64,000 nt of DNA from Paraburkholderia sabiae (GCF_030412785.1 NZ_CP125295.1:3596001-3660000), one strand, 5' to 3'. Numbered from the stretch's first letter, positions 7,372-15,308 are shown. Numbers and translations are program-made. The notes: generated by a model from the letters alone, not told the origin.

Positions 7372-7674
7372 TCAGCGCGCCCAATGCGCCGGCACCCAAT
7401 GCCAGTTCGGACCGCGTGCTACCCAGTGGCCCGGCATCCAGCGATAGCCCGGACGCGTCGCCTGCCAGTGGCCCGGCGCCCACATGTAGCGGCCGCCCGC
7501 CCAGCGCCAGTGGCCGGGATCCCACGCGTAACCGGCGCGCGGCGGCGGAACGACTTCCGTGCGCGGCGCGGGCGGCGCCATCGGCGCGACGATGACCGCC
7601 TGCGCAAAGGCCGCCGTCGCGCTCAGCGCGACCACGCCCGCCCCGAGCAGGCGCATGAGTGTATGCATGTTCAT
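7372..7674 (-). CDS. YXWV-repeat exported protein
   Basis: This 100-residue protein has a Sec signal (MNMHTLMRLLGAGVVALSA ending in A-F-A-Q). The mature part holds four Trp/Tyr repeats, including Y-A-W-D-P-G-H-W-R-W, Y-M-W-A-P-G-H-W, Y-R-W-M-P-G-H-W and W-H-W-V-P-A-H-W. It is the same YXWV family as 2435-2668, but with more repeats and no lipobox. GGGAG lies 7 bases before the ATG at 7674. The two family members flank the ECF sigma / DUF1800 / DUF1501 block, one at each end. Function unknown; the pattern suggests an extracytoplasmic carbohydrate- or surface-binding role. Confidence 0.78.
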   Translation of the reverse strand: MNMHTLMRLLGAGVVALSATAAFAQAVIVAPMAPPAPRTEVVPPPRAGYAWDPGHWRWAGGRYMWAPGHWQATRPGYRWMPGHWVARGPNWHWVPAHWAR

Positions 7675-7841
7675 GGCGTTCTCCCTGAATCGATTACCGG
7701 TCCGAAAGCGGCCGGTTTCAGGGTTAAACGCACGAGCCGCGAAAATCCGTCGCGGAAATTTTCGCGGGCTCGGGGGACGGTGGCGCGGGCATGGGGGAAT
7801 CGGTATCGTCAAGGCTGGACTTCACACGACAGGAGCGCCGC

Positions 7842-8306
7842 GTGACAAACAACAACTGGTTCTCGAAGTTCTCGACGGGTCTCTCGACGATGGCCGGCAA
7901 ACCGGCGACGTTCGTCATCGCGGTGGTGCTGGTGGTCGTGTGGGGCGTCAGCGGGCCGATGTTCCATTTCAGCGATACGTGGCAACTGGTGATCAATACG
8001 TCGACGACGATCGTCACCTTTCTGATGGTCTTTTTGATCCAGAACACGCAGAACCGCGACACGGCCGCGATGCAGATCAAGCTCGACGAACTGATCCGCG
8101 CGCTGGACGGCGCGCATAACGCGCTGCTCGATCTCGAAGAACTGAACGAGAAGGATCTCACGCGCTTTCGCAAGCGCTACGAGCAACTGGCCGAAGAGGC
8201 GCGCGGCAAGCTGCGTTCGGGCGGCAAGGACACGGACTCGCCGTTTATCGACGACAGCGAAGCCGACGAAGACAAAGGCGACGGCAAGAATCGCGACGCG
8301 CATTGA
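7842..8306 (+). CDS. Low-affinity iron permease-family membrane protein
   Basis: This 154-residue protein has two membrane helices near the N-terminus (about residues 18-38 and 46-70: F-V-I-A-V-V-L-V-V-V-W-G, then T-T-I-V-T-F-L-M-V-F-L-I-Q-N-T-Q-N-R-D). A cytoplasmic helical region containing Q-I-K-L-D-E-L-I-R-A follows, with an acidic tail. The I-Q-N-T-Q-N-R-D-x-x-A-x-x-x-K-L-D-E-L motif is diagnostic for PF04120. Proof of iron transport is lacking for bacterial members. The GTG at 7842 is chosen because AGGAG sits 6 bases upstream; longer in-frame starts lack a site. Confidence 0.82.
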   Translation: MTNNNWFSKFSTGLSTMAGKPATFVIAVVLVVVWGVSGPMFHFSDTWQLVINTSTTIVTFLMVFLIQNTQNRDTAAMQIKLDELIRALDGAHNALLDLEELNEKDLTRFRKRYEQLAEEARGKLRSGGKDTDSPFIDDSEADEDKGDGKNRDAH

Positions 8307-8309
8307 GCC

Positions 8310-9113
8310 ATGACGAAAGCGACGCCGCCCGTTCTGCACGATGCCGCCGAAGGTCACTCGCTGGCGCGGCACTATCCGCGCGGGCTGCGCATCGATCCGC
8401 ATTCGCATACGTGGGCGCAGGTGCTGTACGCGGTGTCGGGCGTGATGTGGGTCGAGGCGGGACGCGAGGCGCTCGTCGTGCCGCCGCAGCGCGCCGTGTG
8501 GCTGCCCGCGGGCACCGAGCATTCGATCCACATGATGAGCGACGTCGAGATGCGCAACCTGTATTTCCACGAGCGCGACATCGGTCATCTGAGCGCACGC
8601 AGCGACGTGTTCGAGATCAACGGCCTGCTGCGCGAACTGATTGCGTCGATCGCCGAACATGAAGAGGCGCAGACCCGCGACGACGATTATCTGAGCGCCG
8701 CGTACCGGCTCGCGATGCTCGAACTCACGCATGCGCCGCGCTCGTCGCTGCGTATTCCGCTGCCCGACGCATCGGACCGGCGGCTCGACGCGCTGTGCCG
8801 CGCGGTGATCGACAATCCGTCGAACGCGATCAGCTTCGAGCAGCATGCCGATGCCGTGGGCGCGAGCGTGCGCACGCTGGCGCGGCTTTTCACGCGTGCG
8901 CTGGGCATCGGCTTCGCGGAGTGGCGCAGACAGGTGCAACTGGCCGTCGCCGTGTCGGGATTGGCCGAAGGGCGCCCCGTCAGCAGCATCGCGCGTGAAC
9001 TCGGCTATCTGCCGAGCAGTTTCAGCGACATGTTCCGCCGCGAACTCGGTGCGTCGCCGACCGACTTCGATCCGCACGCGACGCTGGCTGGATCGGCTGC
9101 GATAAAGTCCTGA
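8310..9113 (+). CDS. AraC-family regulator with cupin sensor domain
   Basis: This 267-residue protein has an N-terminal cupin-like domain (residues 10-95: H-S-H-T-W-A-Q, P-P-Q-R-A-V-W-L-P-A-G) that usually binds a small effector. The C-terminal double helix-turn-helix covers about residues 160-255, with S-V-R-T-L-A-R-L-F and L-G-Y-L-P-S-S-F-S-D-M-F-R-R-E-L-G-A-S-P. It begins 3 bases after the iron-permease-like gene and is probably in the same transcript. The DUF1330 gene lies 116 bases downstream. No target can be named. Confidence 0.9.
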   Translation: MTKATPPVLHDAAEGHSLARHYPRGLRIDPHSHTWAQVLYAVSGVMWVEAGREALVVPPQRAVWLPAGTEHSIHMMSDVEMRNLYFHERDIGHLSARSDVFEINGLLRELIASIAEHEEAQTRDDDYLSAAYRLAMLELTHAPRSSLRIPLPDASDRRLDALCRAVIDNPSNAISFEQHADAVGASVRTLARLFTRALGIGFAEWRRQVQLAVAVSGLAEGRPVSSIARELGYLPSSFSDMFRRELGASPTDFDPHATLAGSAAIKS

Positions 9114-9229
9114 GGCGTGCCGCCAAGCGCGCGTGCTGCCGTTGAGCGAGAATCAGGGACGTTGGCGACGCACATCGCGGTCCGTGCCGTCGTCGCCGCG
9201 GCCAAACCTTAAACCTGAGGAAACATCAA

Positions 9230-9523
9230 ATGAGCAAGGGATACTGGGTCACCTCCTACCGCAAGATCAACGACGCAGAGGCGCTCGGCGCCTACGCGAA
9301 ACTCGCGCTGCCCGCGATCACGGCGGCAGGCGGCAAGTTCATCGTGCGTAGCGCTGCCGAAGAAGTGCGCGAACACGGCCTGAAGGAACGCACAGTCGTG
9401 ATCGAATTCCCGACCTACGAGCAGGCCGTCGCGGCCTACGACAGCCCCGAATACAAGAACGCGCTGGCCGCATTGGGCGATGCCGCCGAACGCGATCTGC
9501 GCATCGTGCGCGGCGCGGAATAA
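9230..9523 (+). CDS. DUF1330 protein
   Basis: This 97-residue protein starts MSKGYWVTSYRKI and contains A-G-G-K-F-I-V-R, R-T-V-V-I-E-F-P and A-V-A-A-Y-D-S-P-E-Y, the signature of DUF1330, a dimeric alpha-beta barrel (ABM-like) fold. Members are small cytoplasmic proteins of unproven activity. GAGG precedes the ATG. A hairpin follows before the convergent DUF429 gene. Confidence 0.88.
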   Translation: MSKGYWVTSYRKINDAEALGAYAKLALPAITAAGGKFIVRSAAEEVREHGLKERTVVIEFPTYEQAVAAYDSPEYKNALAALGDAAERDLRIVRGAE

Positions 9524-9536
9524 TGTTTTAGCCTGG

Positions 9537-9569
9537 CGTTGCGGTTGCGCTTCGACGTGAACCGCAACG
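9537..9569. terminator. Hairpin between convergent genes
   Basis: CGTTGCGGTT (9537-9546) and AACCGCAACG (9560-9569) form a perfect 10-base stem with a 13-base loop. It lies between the DUF1330 and DUF429 stops. No T-run follows on either strand, so intrinsic termination is only moderately supported. Confidence 0.45.
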
Positions 9570-9581
9570 TCGCCTGGTAGC

Positions 9582-10313
9582 TCAGTAGCGAATCACCATC
9601 GGCAGACCGGCGCTGTCGCGCGGTTCTTCATCGGGCAGCCGCACTGCGCTGCCTACCGCGATGCGGCGCGCGCTCCACAGCACCGCAAACGCATCCAGTA
9701 CGTCATCCTTTTGCACATGCCGCGCGATACGTTCGTCGAGCGCGGTTTGCAACGGTGCGCCGAAGTCGGGAGCGAGCAACGCTTTTCTTTTGGCATGTCC
9801 CGGCTCTTTGGCTTTTCCTTCGATGAGTCCCATCGCCTCGCCGCCTTGCTCCACTTGAAGCTGCATGAACGCAAGCTCAGGATGAACTTCGAACACGCGT
9901 GACGCATCGCGCGGACTGTCACGCAACGCCGTGTCGACTTCGGCGATCTTGCGCAGAATGTTGAACGCCTGCTGCGAAATGCCTTTGCCCGTCGCTTCGC
10001 GGTTTCTCGCGCACGCTTCCCGATACTCGCCGATGCCCAGCGTCTGACGGACGGGCGTCTGAAACACCGACGCGCTGCGCGGCCATTTGAGACGCTTCCG
10101 CGCTTCGGCATCGCACGCGCGAAAACCCGTCGATGACAGACCGATCGGCATATCGACGGCGACGATTGCAGGCGCGGGCGCCCACGCAAGCAGCGCAGCA
10201 AACGACTCGCAAATGCGCGCTTCGATTGCGCCCGTCCGTGCGTCCTGCCGGACCGCGTACCAGCCGCCCTTGCAGCCATCCACGCCGAGCAGGTCCGTCT
10301 TCATTCCCCGCAT
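9582..10313 (-). CDS. DUF429 protein (RNase H-fold)
   Basis: This 243-residue protein has G-V-D-G-C-K-G-G-W near the N-terminus (about residues 10-18), A-V-D-M-P-I-G-L, R-x-C-D-x-x-A-R and V-H-P-E-L-A-F-M-Q-L, followed by K-D-D-V-L-D-A-F-A. These are the DUF429 motifs, a predicted RNase H-like fold whose conserved Asp/Glu residues could bind metal. Substrate and role are unknown. The ATG at 10313 has GGGG 7 bases upstream and is preferred over the one at 10304. It is convergent with DUF1330 and divergent from the MDR gene. Confidence 0.85.
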   Translation of the reverse strand: MRGMKTDLLGVDGCKGGWYAVRQDARTGAIEARICESFAALLAWAPAPAIVAVDMPIGLSSTGFRACDAEARKRLKWPRSASVFQTPVRQTLGIGEYREACARNREATGKGISQQAFNILRKIAEVDTALRDSPRDASRVFEVHPELAFMQLQVEQGGEAMGLIEGKAKEPGHAKRKALLAPDFGAPLQTALDERIARHVQKDDVLDAFAVLWSARRIAVGSAVRLPDEEPRDSAGLPMVIRY

Positions 10314-10410
10314 GCACTCGCCCCTGTCCGATATTCGAAAGCACTTGTCTGAACGCCGTCTCGCCGGTCACCTAGACTTGCCGCATACGACACATTTCGC
10401 AGGAGCAGCA

Positions 10411-11367
10411 ATGAAAGCGATCCAGTTCAACTCTTTTGGCGGCCCGGAAGTCCTCAATCTCGTCGATCTGCCGACGCCCGTCGCCGATGCCGATAGCGCC
10501 ATCGTGCAGGTGAAGGCAGCGTCGGTGAATCCGAGCGACGTCAAGAACCTCTCCGGCCATTTCGATCACACGACCTTGCCGCGCACGCCTGGCCGCGACT
10601 TCAGCGGCGTCGTGTCGGACGGCCCCGCCGAGTGGATCGGTGCGGAAGTATGGGGCACAGGTGGCGACATCGGCTTCACGCGTGACGGCACGCACGCGCA
10701 GTTCATCAGGATTCCCGTCGGCGCGCTGTCGCGCAAGCCGCGCGCGCTCACGCACGAACAGGCAGCGGCGATCGGCGTGAATTTCGTGGTCGCGTGGCTC
10801 GGCGTGGTCGACTATGCGAAGCTGGTGGCGGGCGAAACGGTCGCCGTGATCGGCGCGAGCGGCGGCGTCGGCGGCGCGGTCGTGCAGATTGCTAAGTCGC
10901 GCGGCTGTCGGGTGATTGCTGTGGATCGCCGCGAGCCGGATGCGGATTCGCCTGCGGGCAGGCTGCTCGACCACTACGTGCCGCTCGACGAGCACGCGGC
11001 CGAACGCGTGAAGGCACTCGGCGGCGCGGATGTGGTGTACGACGCGGTCGGTGGCGTCGCCTTCGAAACGGCGCTGAAGCTCGCGAAATGGCGCGGCCGC
11101 GTGGTCGAAATCAGCGCGACGGGCAAGCGGCGCGTAGATTTCGATCTGATCGACTTCTATCACAACGAGACACAACTGTTCGGCGCGGACAGCGCGAAGC
11201 TCGGCGTCGCCGACTCCGCGCGCATGATGACGGAACTGGCCGACGTGTTCGACAGCGGCGCATTGCAGGCGCCGTCGATCGCGCAAACCTTCCCGCTCGA
11301 ACGGGCGCGCGACGCTTATGCCGCCGTCGCAGGCGGCACCCGCGGACGCGTCGTCATCACGATGTGA
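10411..11367 (+). CDS. Zinc-independent MDR oxidoreductase (quinone oxidoreductase-like)
   Basis: This 318-residue protein starts MKAIQFNSFGGPEVL with AGGAG just upstream. The medium-chain dehydrogenase fold is shown by V-N-P-S-D-V-K, P-G-R-D-F-S-G-V-V and the NADPH motif G-A-S-G-G-V-G-G-A-V (about residues 148-157), with G-R-V-V-I-T-M at the C-terminus. The catalytic zinc ligands of alcohol dehydrogenases are missing, so it belongs to the quinone oxidoreductase/enoyl reductase side. Substrate unknown. The XapX gene follows 29 bases later. Confidence 0.88.
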   Translation: MKAIQFNSFGGPEVLNLVDLPTPVADADSAIVQVKAASVNPSDVKNLSGHFDHTTLPRTPGRDFSGVVSDGPAEWIGAEVWGTGGDIGFTRDGTHAQFIRIPVGALSRKPRALTHEQAAAIGVNFVVAWLGVVDYAKLVAGETVAVIGASGGVGGAVVQIAKSRGCRVIAVDRREPDADSPAGRLLDHYVPLDEHAAERVKALGGADVVYDAVGGVAFETALKLAKWRGRVVEISATGKRRVDFDLIDFYHNETQLFGADSAKLGVADSARMMTELADVFDSGALQAPSIAQTFPLERARDAYAAVAGGTRGRVVITM

Positions 11368-11396
11368 CGCACGTTCACCACTATCCGGAGGCTGAT

Positions 11397-11573
11397 ATGA
11401 AACCGTATATCGTGTCGCTGGCGGCGGGTGTCGTCGTCGGTCTGCTGTACAACATCGTCGATGTGAAATCGCCCGCGCCGCCGATCGTCGCGCTGCTCGG
11501 ACTGCTCGGCATGGTCGCGGGAGAACACGCGATTCCGTTCGTGCGCTCGCTGCTGACTCACGTAACCAGCTGA
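11397..11573 (+). CDS. XapX/DUF1427 small membrane protein
   Basis: This 58-residue protein begins MKPYIVSLAAGVVVGLLYNI and has two hydrophobic helices separated by K-S-P-A-P-P. That pattern (A-G-x-x-V-G-x-x-Y, S-P-A-P-P-x-x-A-L-x-G-L-x-G-x-x-x-G) is the XapX domain (DUF1427). It probably sits in the inner membrane. Function is not established, although members often lie next to redox or catabolic genes. A GGAG lies 7 bases before the ATG. Confidence 0.85.
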   Translation: MKPYIVSLAAGVVVGLLYNIVDVKSPAPPIVALLGLLGMVAGEHAIPFVRSLLTHVTS

Positions 11574-11590
11574 CGCATGGAAGCGAACGT

Positions 11591-12883
11591 CTACTGCATC
11601 CGTCCCGGCGCGCCGCTCATTTCGGCCGCGCGTTCGAGCAGCAGTTCACGTTCGCGCCCGTTGCGCGTCATCGACGCGGCCCGTTCGAACTCGGCGCGCG
11701 CTTCATCGTTTCGGCCGAGCTTCGCGAGCAGATCGCCACGCACGCTCGGCAGCCAGTGATAGTTCTTTAGCACAGGCTCGGCGGCGAGCGCATCGACGAG
11801 TTCGAGCGCGGCCATCGGACCATACGCCATACCGACAGCCACCGCCCGGTTCAGATCGACAACGGGCGACGGCGCGACTTCCGCGAGCGCATCGTAGAGC
11901 GCGACGATCTGCACCCAGTCCGTCTCCGCCGCCGTGCGGGCGCGCGCGTGGCACGCGGCGAGCGCGGCCTGCAACGTATAAGGACCGCTCATGCCGCCGA
12001 GCGCTTCCGAGCGCTCCAGCGCAGTCAGCCCACGGCGAATCAGCAGAGGATCCCAACGGCTGCGGTCCTGTTCGAGCAGCAGCACGGGACGCCCTTGCGC
12101 ATCGACGCGCGCATGCGTGCGCGACGCCTGAATCTCCATCAACGCGACGAGTCCGTGCACTTCGCTTTCGTCGGGCATCAGACCAGCCAGCACGCGACCT
12201 AGCCGCAATGCTTCCTCGCACAGCGACGGACGCATCCAGTCGTCGCCCGCCGTCGCCGAATAGCCTTCGTTGAAGATCAGATAAATCACTTCGAGCACGG
12301 ACGCGAGCCGCACCGCGCGGTCTTTCGCCTGGGGGACTTCGAACGGCACCTTCGCCGCCGACAGCGTCTTCTTCGCGCGCACGATACGTTGCGCAATCGT
12401 CGGCTCGGGCACGAGAAACGCGCGCGCGATTTCATCTGTCGTCAGACCGCCGAGCAGGCGCAGCGTCAGCGAAACGCGCGCGTCTTTCGACAGCACCGGG
12501 TGACACGCGGTGAACACGAGCCGCAGCAGATCGTCGCCGATGTCGTCGGCACGCGCGGCGTCGAGCGCATCGACGAAATCGGGCACGATATGCGCCTCGC
12601 GCGCGTCCATGTCTGCGCCGAGTTCTTCGTGCTTGCGCGCGTGCAGCGCATCCCGACGCCAGCGGTCGAACGCGCGGTTCTTTGCCGTCGCCATCAGCCA
12701 CGCCCCGGGGTTGTCGGGCACGCCCGCGTTCGGCCAGGTTTCGAGCGCGGCCACCAGCGCGTCCTGCGCAAGCTCCTCGGCCACGCCGACATCGCGCACG
12801 ATCCGCGCGACGTGAGCGATGACTTTCGCGGATTCGATCCGCCAGACCGCCTCGATGGCACGATGGGTCGCAGCCGTCGTCAC
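11591..12883 (-). CDS. ECF42-family RNA polymerase sigma factor
   Basis: This 430-residue protein is about twice the usual ECF length. Region 2 (A-R-I-V-R-D-V-G-V-A-E-E-L-A-Q-D, W-L-M-A-T-A-K-N-R-A-F-D) and region 4 (L-T-L-R-L-L-G-G-L-T-T-D-E-I-A-R-A-F) fill the first half. The second half is the C-terminal helical DUF6596 extension with F-N-E-G-Y, L-N-R-A-V-A and late tetratricopeptide-like helices. This is the SigJ-like/ECF42 type, which has no classical anti-sigma and is typically encoded beside YCII/DGPF proteins, as here. The GTG start has GAGG 5 bases upstream and lies 7 bases after the VOC stop. Confidence 0.93.
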   Translation of the reverse strand: MTTAATHRAIEAVWRIESAKVIAHVARIVRDVGVAEELAQDALVAALETWPNAGVPDNPGAWLMATAKNRAFDRWRRDALHARKHEELGADMDAREAHIVPDFVDALDAARADDIGDDLLRLVFTACHPVLSKDARVSLTLRLLGGLTTDEIARAFLVPEPTIAQRIVRAKKTLSAAKVPFEVPQAKDRAVRLASVLEVIYLIFNEGYSATAGDDWMRPSLCEEALRLGRVLAGLMPDESEVHGLVALMEIQASRTHARVDAQGRPVLLLEQDRSRWDPLLIRRGLTALERSEALGGMSGPYTLQAALAACHARARTAAETDWVQIVALYDALAEVAPSPVVDLNRAVAVGMAYGPMAALELVDALAAEPVLKNYHWLPSVRGDLLAKLGRNDEARAEFERAASMTRNGRERELLLERAAEMSGAPGRMQ

Positions 12884-12890
12884 GGCGGCC

Positions 12891-13310
12891 TCAGGTGGCG
12901 TCCGCCGCCAGCATCGGCGCGTTCGGATCCATGTACATCAATTCCCAGATGTGGCCGTCGAGATCCTCGATGCTGCGCCCGTACATGAAGCCGTGATCCT
13001 GCGCCGGACGCGGCTGCGCGCCGCCCGCGGCGAGCGCCTTGTCGGCGAGTTCGTCGACTTGCGCGCGGCTGTCGCACGACAGGCAGATCAGCGCTTCCGT
13101 GCTCTCCTTCGCGTTGCACAGCGTCTTGTTCGTGAAGGTCTGGAAAAAGTCCTTCGCGAGCAGCATCGCGTAGATGTTTTCGCCGATCACCATGCAGGTC
13201 GCCTGGTCGTTGGTGAATCTCGCATCGAATGTGAAGCCGAGTTGCGAGAAGAAAGCCGTGGATTTTTCCACGCTGTCGACGGCCAGGTTCACGTAGATCT
13301 GCTTGTGCAT
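12891..13310 (-). CDS. VOC-family glyoxalase-like protein in the ECF42 operon
   Basis: This 139-residue protein begins MHKQIYVNLAVDSVEKSTAF. It has F-F-S-Q-L-G-F-T-F-D and ends with D-H-G-F-M-Y-G-R-S-I-E-D-L-D-G-H-I-W-E-L, typical of single-domain VOC proteins. The conserved H and E could form part of a metal site. It lies between YCII-2 and the ECF42 sigma gene on the same strand. The ATG at 13310 has GGAAG upstream; the longer in-frame start at 13343 does not. Role unknown, perhaps detoxification, but that is inference. Confidence 0.85.
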   Translation of the reverse strand: MHKQIYVNLAVDSVEKSTAFFSQLGFTFDARFTNDQATCMVIGENIYAMLLAKDFFQTFTNKTLCNAKESTEALICLSCDSRAQVDELADKALAAGGAQPRPAQDHGFMYGRSIEDLDGHIWELMYMDPNAPMLAADAT

Positions 13311-13361
13311 GATTGTTCTTCCGTTTGGTTTTGGATGCGCCACGCTGACGGCGCGGAGAGA

Positions 13362-13775
13362 TCAGTGGTTCGCGCCTTCGATCTTGCGAAAGCGTTCCAT
13401 CTGCTGGCCCGGCTCGAAGTCGTCGAGGTCGTACATCTGACGCACTTCGATCTCGCCGTCCGCGTCTTCGCCGAACGGCGCGGGGAAACGCCGCGCCCAC
13501 TCCATCGCTTCTTCGCGTGAGCGCACCTGGATCACGGTATAGCCTGCGATCAGCGTTTGCGTGTCGGCGAACGGCCCTTCCGTCACGGTCCGTTCGCCGT
13601 TCGCGTAGTGCACGCGCCAGCCCTTCGCGCTGGGTTGCAGGCCGCAGGCATCGAGCAGCACGCCCGCTTTCTGCAGCGCTTCGTGGTACGTCGCCATCGA
13701 TGCAATCAGCGCTTCCTCCGGCATCTTGCCGGCTTCGCTGTCTGCCGTGGCCTTCACGATAATCATGAATCGCAT
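13362..13775 (-). CDS. YCII-domain (DGPF) protein 2
   Basis: This 137-residue protein starts MRFMIIVKATADSEAGKMPE. It contains E-A-L-Q-K-A-G-V-L-L-D-A-C-G-L-Q-P-S, V-T-E-G-P-F-A-D and I-A-G-Y-T-V-I-Q-V-x-S-R-E-E-A-M-E-W-A, the YCII/DGPF pattern (here EGPFAD). The family is a small ferredoxin-like dimer with a conserved Asp/His pocket. In this setting it is the usual partner of ECF42, possibly needed for the response. It is the first gene behind the ECF42-type promoter at 13827-13855. Confidence 0.88.
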   Translation of the reverse strand: MRFMIIVKATADSEAGKMPEEALIASMATYHEALQKAGVLLDACGLQPSAKGWRVHYANGERTVTEGPFADTQTLIAGYTVIQVRSREEAMEWARRFPAPFGEDADGEIEVRQMYDLDDFEPGQQMERFRKIEGANH

Positions 13776-13826
13776 CGCCGTCTCTCCTCGTGGATGAAGG
13801 AAGCCCCGTGGCGGCCTCTTACTTCC

Positions 13827-13855
13827 ACGACGAGCGGCGCGCAGTCAGATCGACA
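13827..13855 (-). promoter_or_regulatory. ECF42-type promoter of the YCII/VOC/sigma operon
   Basis: The minus strand carries TGTCGA (13850-13855), a 17-base spacer and CGTCGT (13827-13832), 51 bases before YCII-2. It shares TGTCGATCTGA and the spacing with the site at 2357-2385. If ECF42 reads this promoter, the operon is autoregulated. Confidence 0.72.
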
Positions 13856-13894
13856 TCCCGCCGCGCCAGGGAAAACCCTCGCGACGTTGCGATA

Positions 13895-14251
13895 TCAGTA
13901 TTCGTAGCAGGGCGCGACCTTGCGGATCTCGATCGTGCACCACTCGGCCGCGGGGCATTGCTCGGCTAGCGCGAAGGCTTCGTCGTAGGTATCGACGTTC
14001 AGCAGAAAGAAGCCGCCGATCATTTCCTTCGCTTCGGCAAACGGGCCGTCGAGCAGGCGCGTCTGTCCATCGCGCTTTTCGATGCGCACACCCGTCTTGG
14101 CGGGCGACAGCGACTCGGCGGCGATCAGTTGTCCGCGCGACTGCAGTTCGGCGCGGTATTTCAGCATGCGGTCGTAGACGGCGCGGCCCGCGACTTCGCC
14201 GCGTTCCTCGCGTTGTTCGGTGGGTTCGACGATGAGCAGCATGTAAGACAT
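13895..14251 (-). CDS. YCII-domain (DGPF) protein 1
   Basis: This 118-residue protein starts MSYMLLIVEPTEQREER. It contains L-L-D-G-P-F-A-E-A-K-E-M-I-G-G-F-F-L-L-N-V, the classic DGPF motif, and ends W-C-T-I-E-I-R-K-V. GGAG lies 5 bases before the ATG. It is upstream of the ECF42 promoter, so it probably has its own promoter; TAGACT with an upstream TG (extended -10) is visible near 14363 but unproven. It faces the glycine-zipper lipoprotein gene divergently. Confidence 0.88.
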   Translation of the reverse strand: MSYMLLIVEPTEQREERGEVAGRAVYDRMLKYRAELQSRGQLIAAESLSPAKTGVRIEKRDGQTRLLDGPFAEAKEMIGGFFLLNVDTYDEAFALAEQCPAAEWCTIEIRKVAPCYEY

Positions 14252-14480
14252 GGGGACTCCGTGTTCCGGTTGTCGGGACCGCTGCGTTCGAGAGATGCCG
14301 TACTTCGTGAGCCGGGTGGCGCGGCGGGCGATGTCAGCAATCGTGGTCTGCTGGCGAAGGCAGTCTAGCAAAGTGGCATCGCGGGCGGGAAAGGTCTGCT
14401 GCGCAAGTGGGCATTCCGCTGACGGAAATGGCACGACCCTTGCTGATTCATCGGTATGTTCAATCATGCAGGGGCACGAC

Positions 14481-14666
14481 ATGTGGAAACGCTATATCGT
14501 GCGCGCCGCGATCGCAGCGGTTGCGCTGGTGCCGTTCGTGACGGGATGCACCGTAGGCGGCGCGGCAGCCGGCGGCTACGTGGGCCACGAGACGACGCAT
14601 AGCACGGTAGGCACCGTGGGCGGCGCCGTCGCGGGCGGGATCATCGGTCACGAACTTGGCAAGTGA
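14481..14666 (+). CDS. Small glycine-zipper lipoprotein
   Basis: This 61-residue protein starts MWKRYIVRAAIAAVALVPF and carries a lipobox V-T-G-C. The mature part is Gly-rich with V-G-G-A-A-A-G-G-Y-V-G-H and V-G-G-A-V-A-G-G-I-I-G-H-E-L-G-K, two G-x-x-x-G-type glycine-zipper segments separated by E-T-T-H-S-T. It should be an outer-membrane or periplasmic lipoprotein of the OsmB/SlyB-like type. The ATG at 14481 is preferred because GGGG lies 6 bases upstream. An intrinsic terminator follows. Confidence 0.8.
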   Translation: MWKRYIVRAAIAAVALVPFVTGCTVGGAAAGGYVGHETTHSTVGTVGGAVAGGIIGHELGK

Positions 14667-14695
14667 CGGCGAGTGGAAAATGTTTAAAAGCTTTG

Positions 14696-14729
14696 AAAAG
14701 GTGGCGATCTGATTTGATTGCCGCCTTTT
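14696..14729 (+). terminator. Intrinsic terminator after the glycine-zipper gene
   Basis: AAAAGGTGGC (14696-14705) pairs with GCCGCCTTTT (14720-14729), with one G-U pair and a 14-base loop, followed by CGCTTTCTTT. It lies 30 bases past the stop. Confidence 0.65.
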
Positions 14730-15117
14730 CGCTTTCTTTAAATGACATTGCTGCGTGTTTTCTATGCCAATTTGAAAAAATCCATTTTCTTTGACGTTTT
14801 TATTGTCTCCACGCAGAAATCCGATATTCGCTAATTTGAGATTAGCTCGCAATTTTTCGATGATCCATATAATATAAAAACGTTCAATTTGCTTTTTGAT
14901 TTATGACACATTTTTTTGGTGTTGCTTGTCACGCTCCATCGCTTACAGCTGTTGGCGCTTAGTCGTCTTCCGAACGTTGTTCCGAGAGCATTTATCTCAA
15001 ATTATTCGGCATTAGTCTTTCGTTGCCATATCACAACAATAATATTTATACCAATAAAATAGATATCTCATCTTAAAAATAAAACGCAAATTAAATCAAT
15101 CGTCTAATCCGAACATC

Positions 15118-15148
15118 ATGGTTTATTTCTTTTTCGGAAATAAACCAT
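15118..15148. promoter_or_regulatory. Perfect 12-base inverted repeat upstream of the porin
   Basis: ATGGTTTATTTC (15118-15129) and GAAATAAACCAT (15137-15148) are exact reverse complements around a 7-base TTTTTCG loop. There is no downstream T-run, so it is more likely an operator than a terminator. It ends about 40 bases before the TATACT box. Confidence 0.5.
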
Positions 15149-15187
15149 TTCCAATTCTATTATCAATCGATAGTTAGGGTACCTTTC

Positions 15188-15193
15188 TATACT
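15188..15193 (+). promoter_or_regulatory. Candidate -10 box of the porin promoter
   Basis: TATACT matches five of six bases of the sigma-70 -10 consensus. No good -35 is present at normal spacing (AATCGA at 17 bases), so activation by a regulator is likely. The leader to the porin ATG would be about 110 bases. Confidence 0.4.
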
Positions 15194-15308
15194 TGCGCTT
15201 CCCCAAACAGGGCAAGTTGAGTTGTCTTGCTTCGTACAGGACGTGGCATGCATCGCTGTCCGTTTGTATTCAAGCCTCGTATTGCCCCTTGAACTGAAGG
15301 AAGCACAC

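Larger units (their letters stand above)
14730..15308. other. AT-rich porin upstream region, no gene
   Basis: This 579-base stretch is far richer in A and T than its surroundings, with runs such as TATAATATAAAA and AATAATATTTATACC. No convincing coding frame is visible. It holds a 12-base inverted repeat (15118-15148) and a -10-like TATACT (15188-15193) ahead of the porin. It looks like a long regulatory region, possibly a binding target for H-NS-like silencing proteins; the last point is inference. Confidence 0.6.

Noticed and set aside
9571..9590. tRNA-like D-arm sequence (GGTAGCTCAGTAGCG)
   Set aside because: Only a chance match at the end of the DUF429 gene; no acceptor stem, anticodon arm or T-arm around it.
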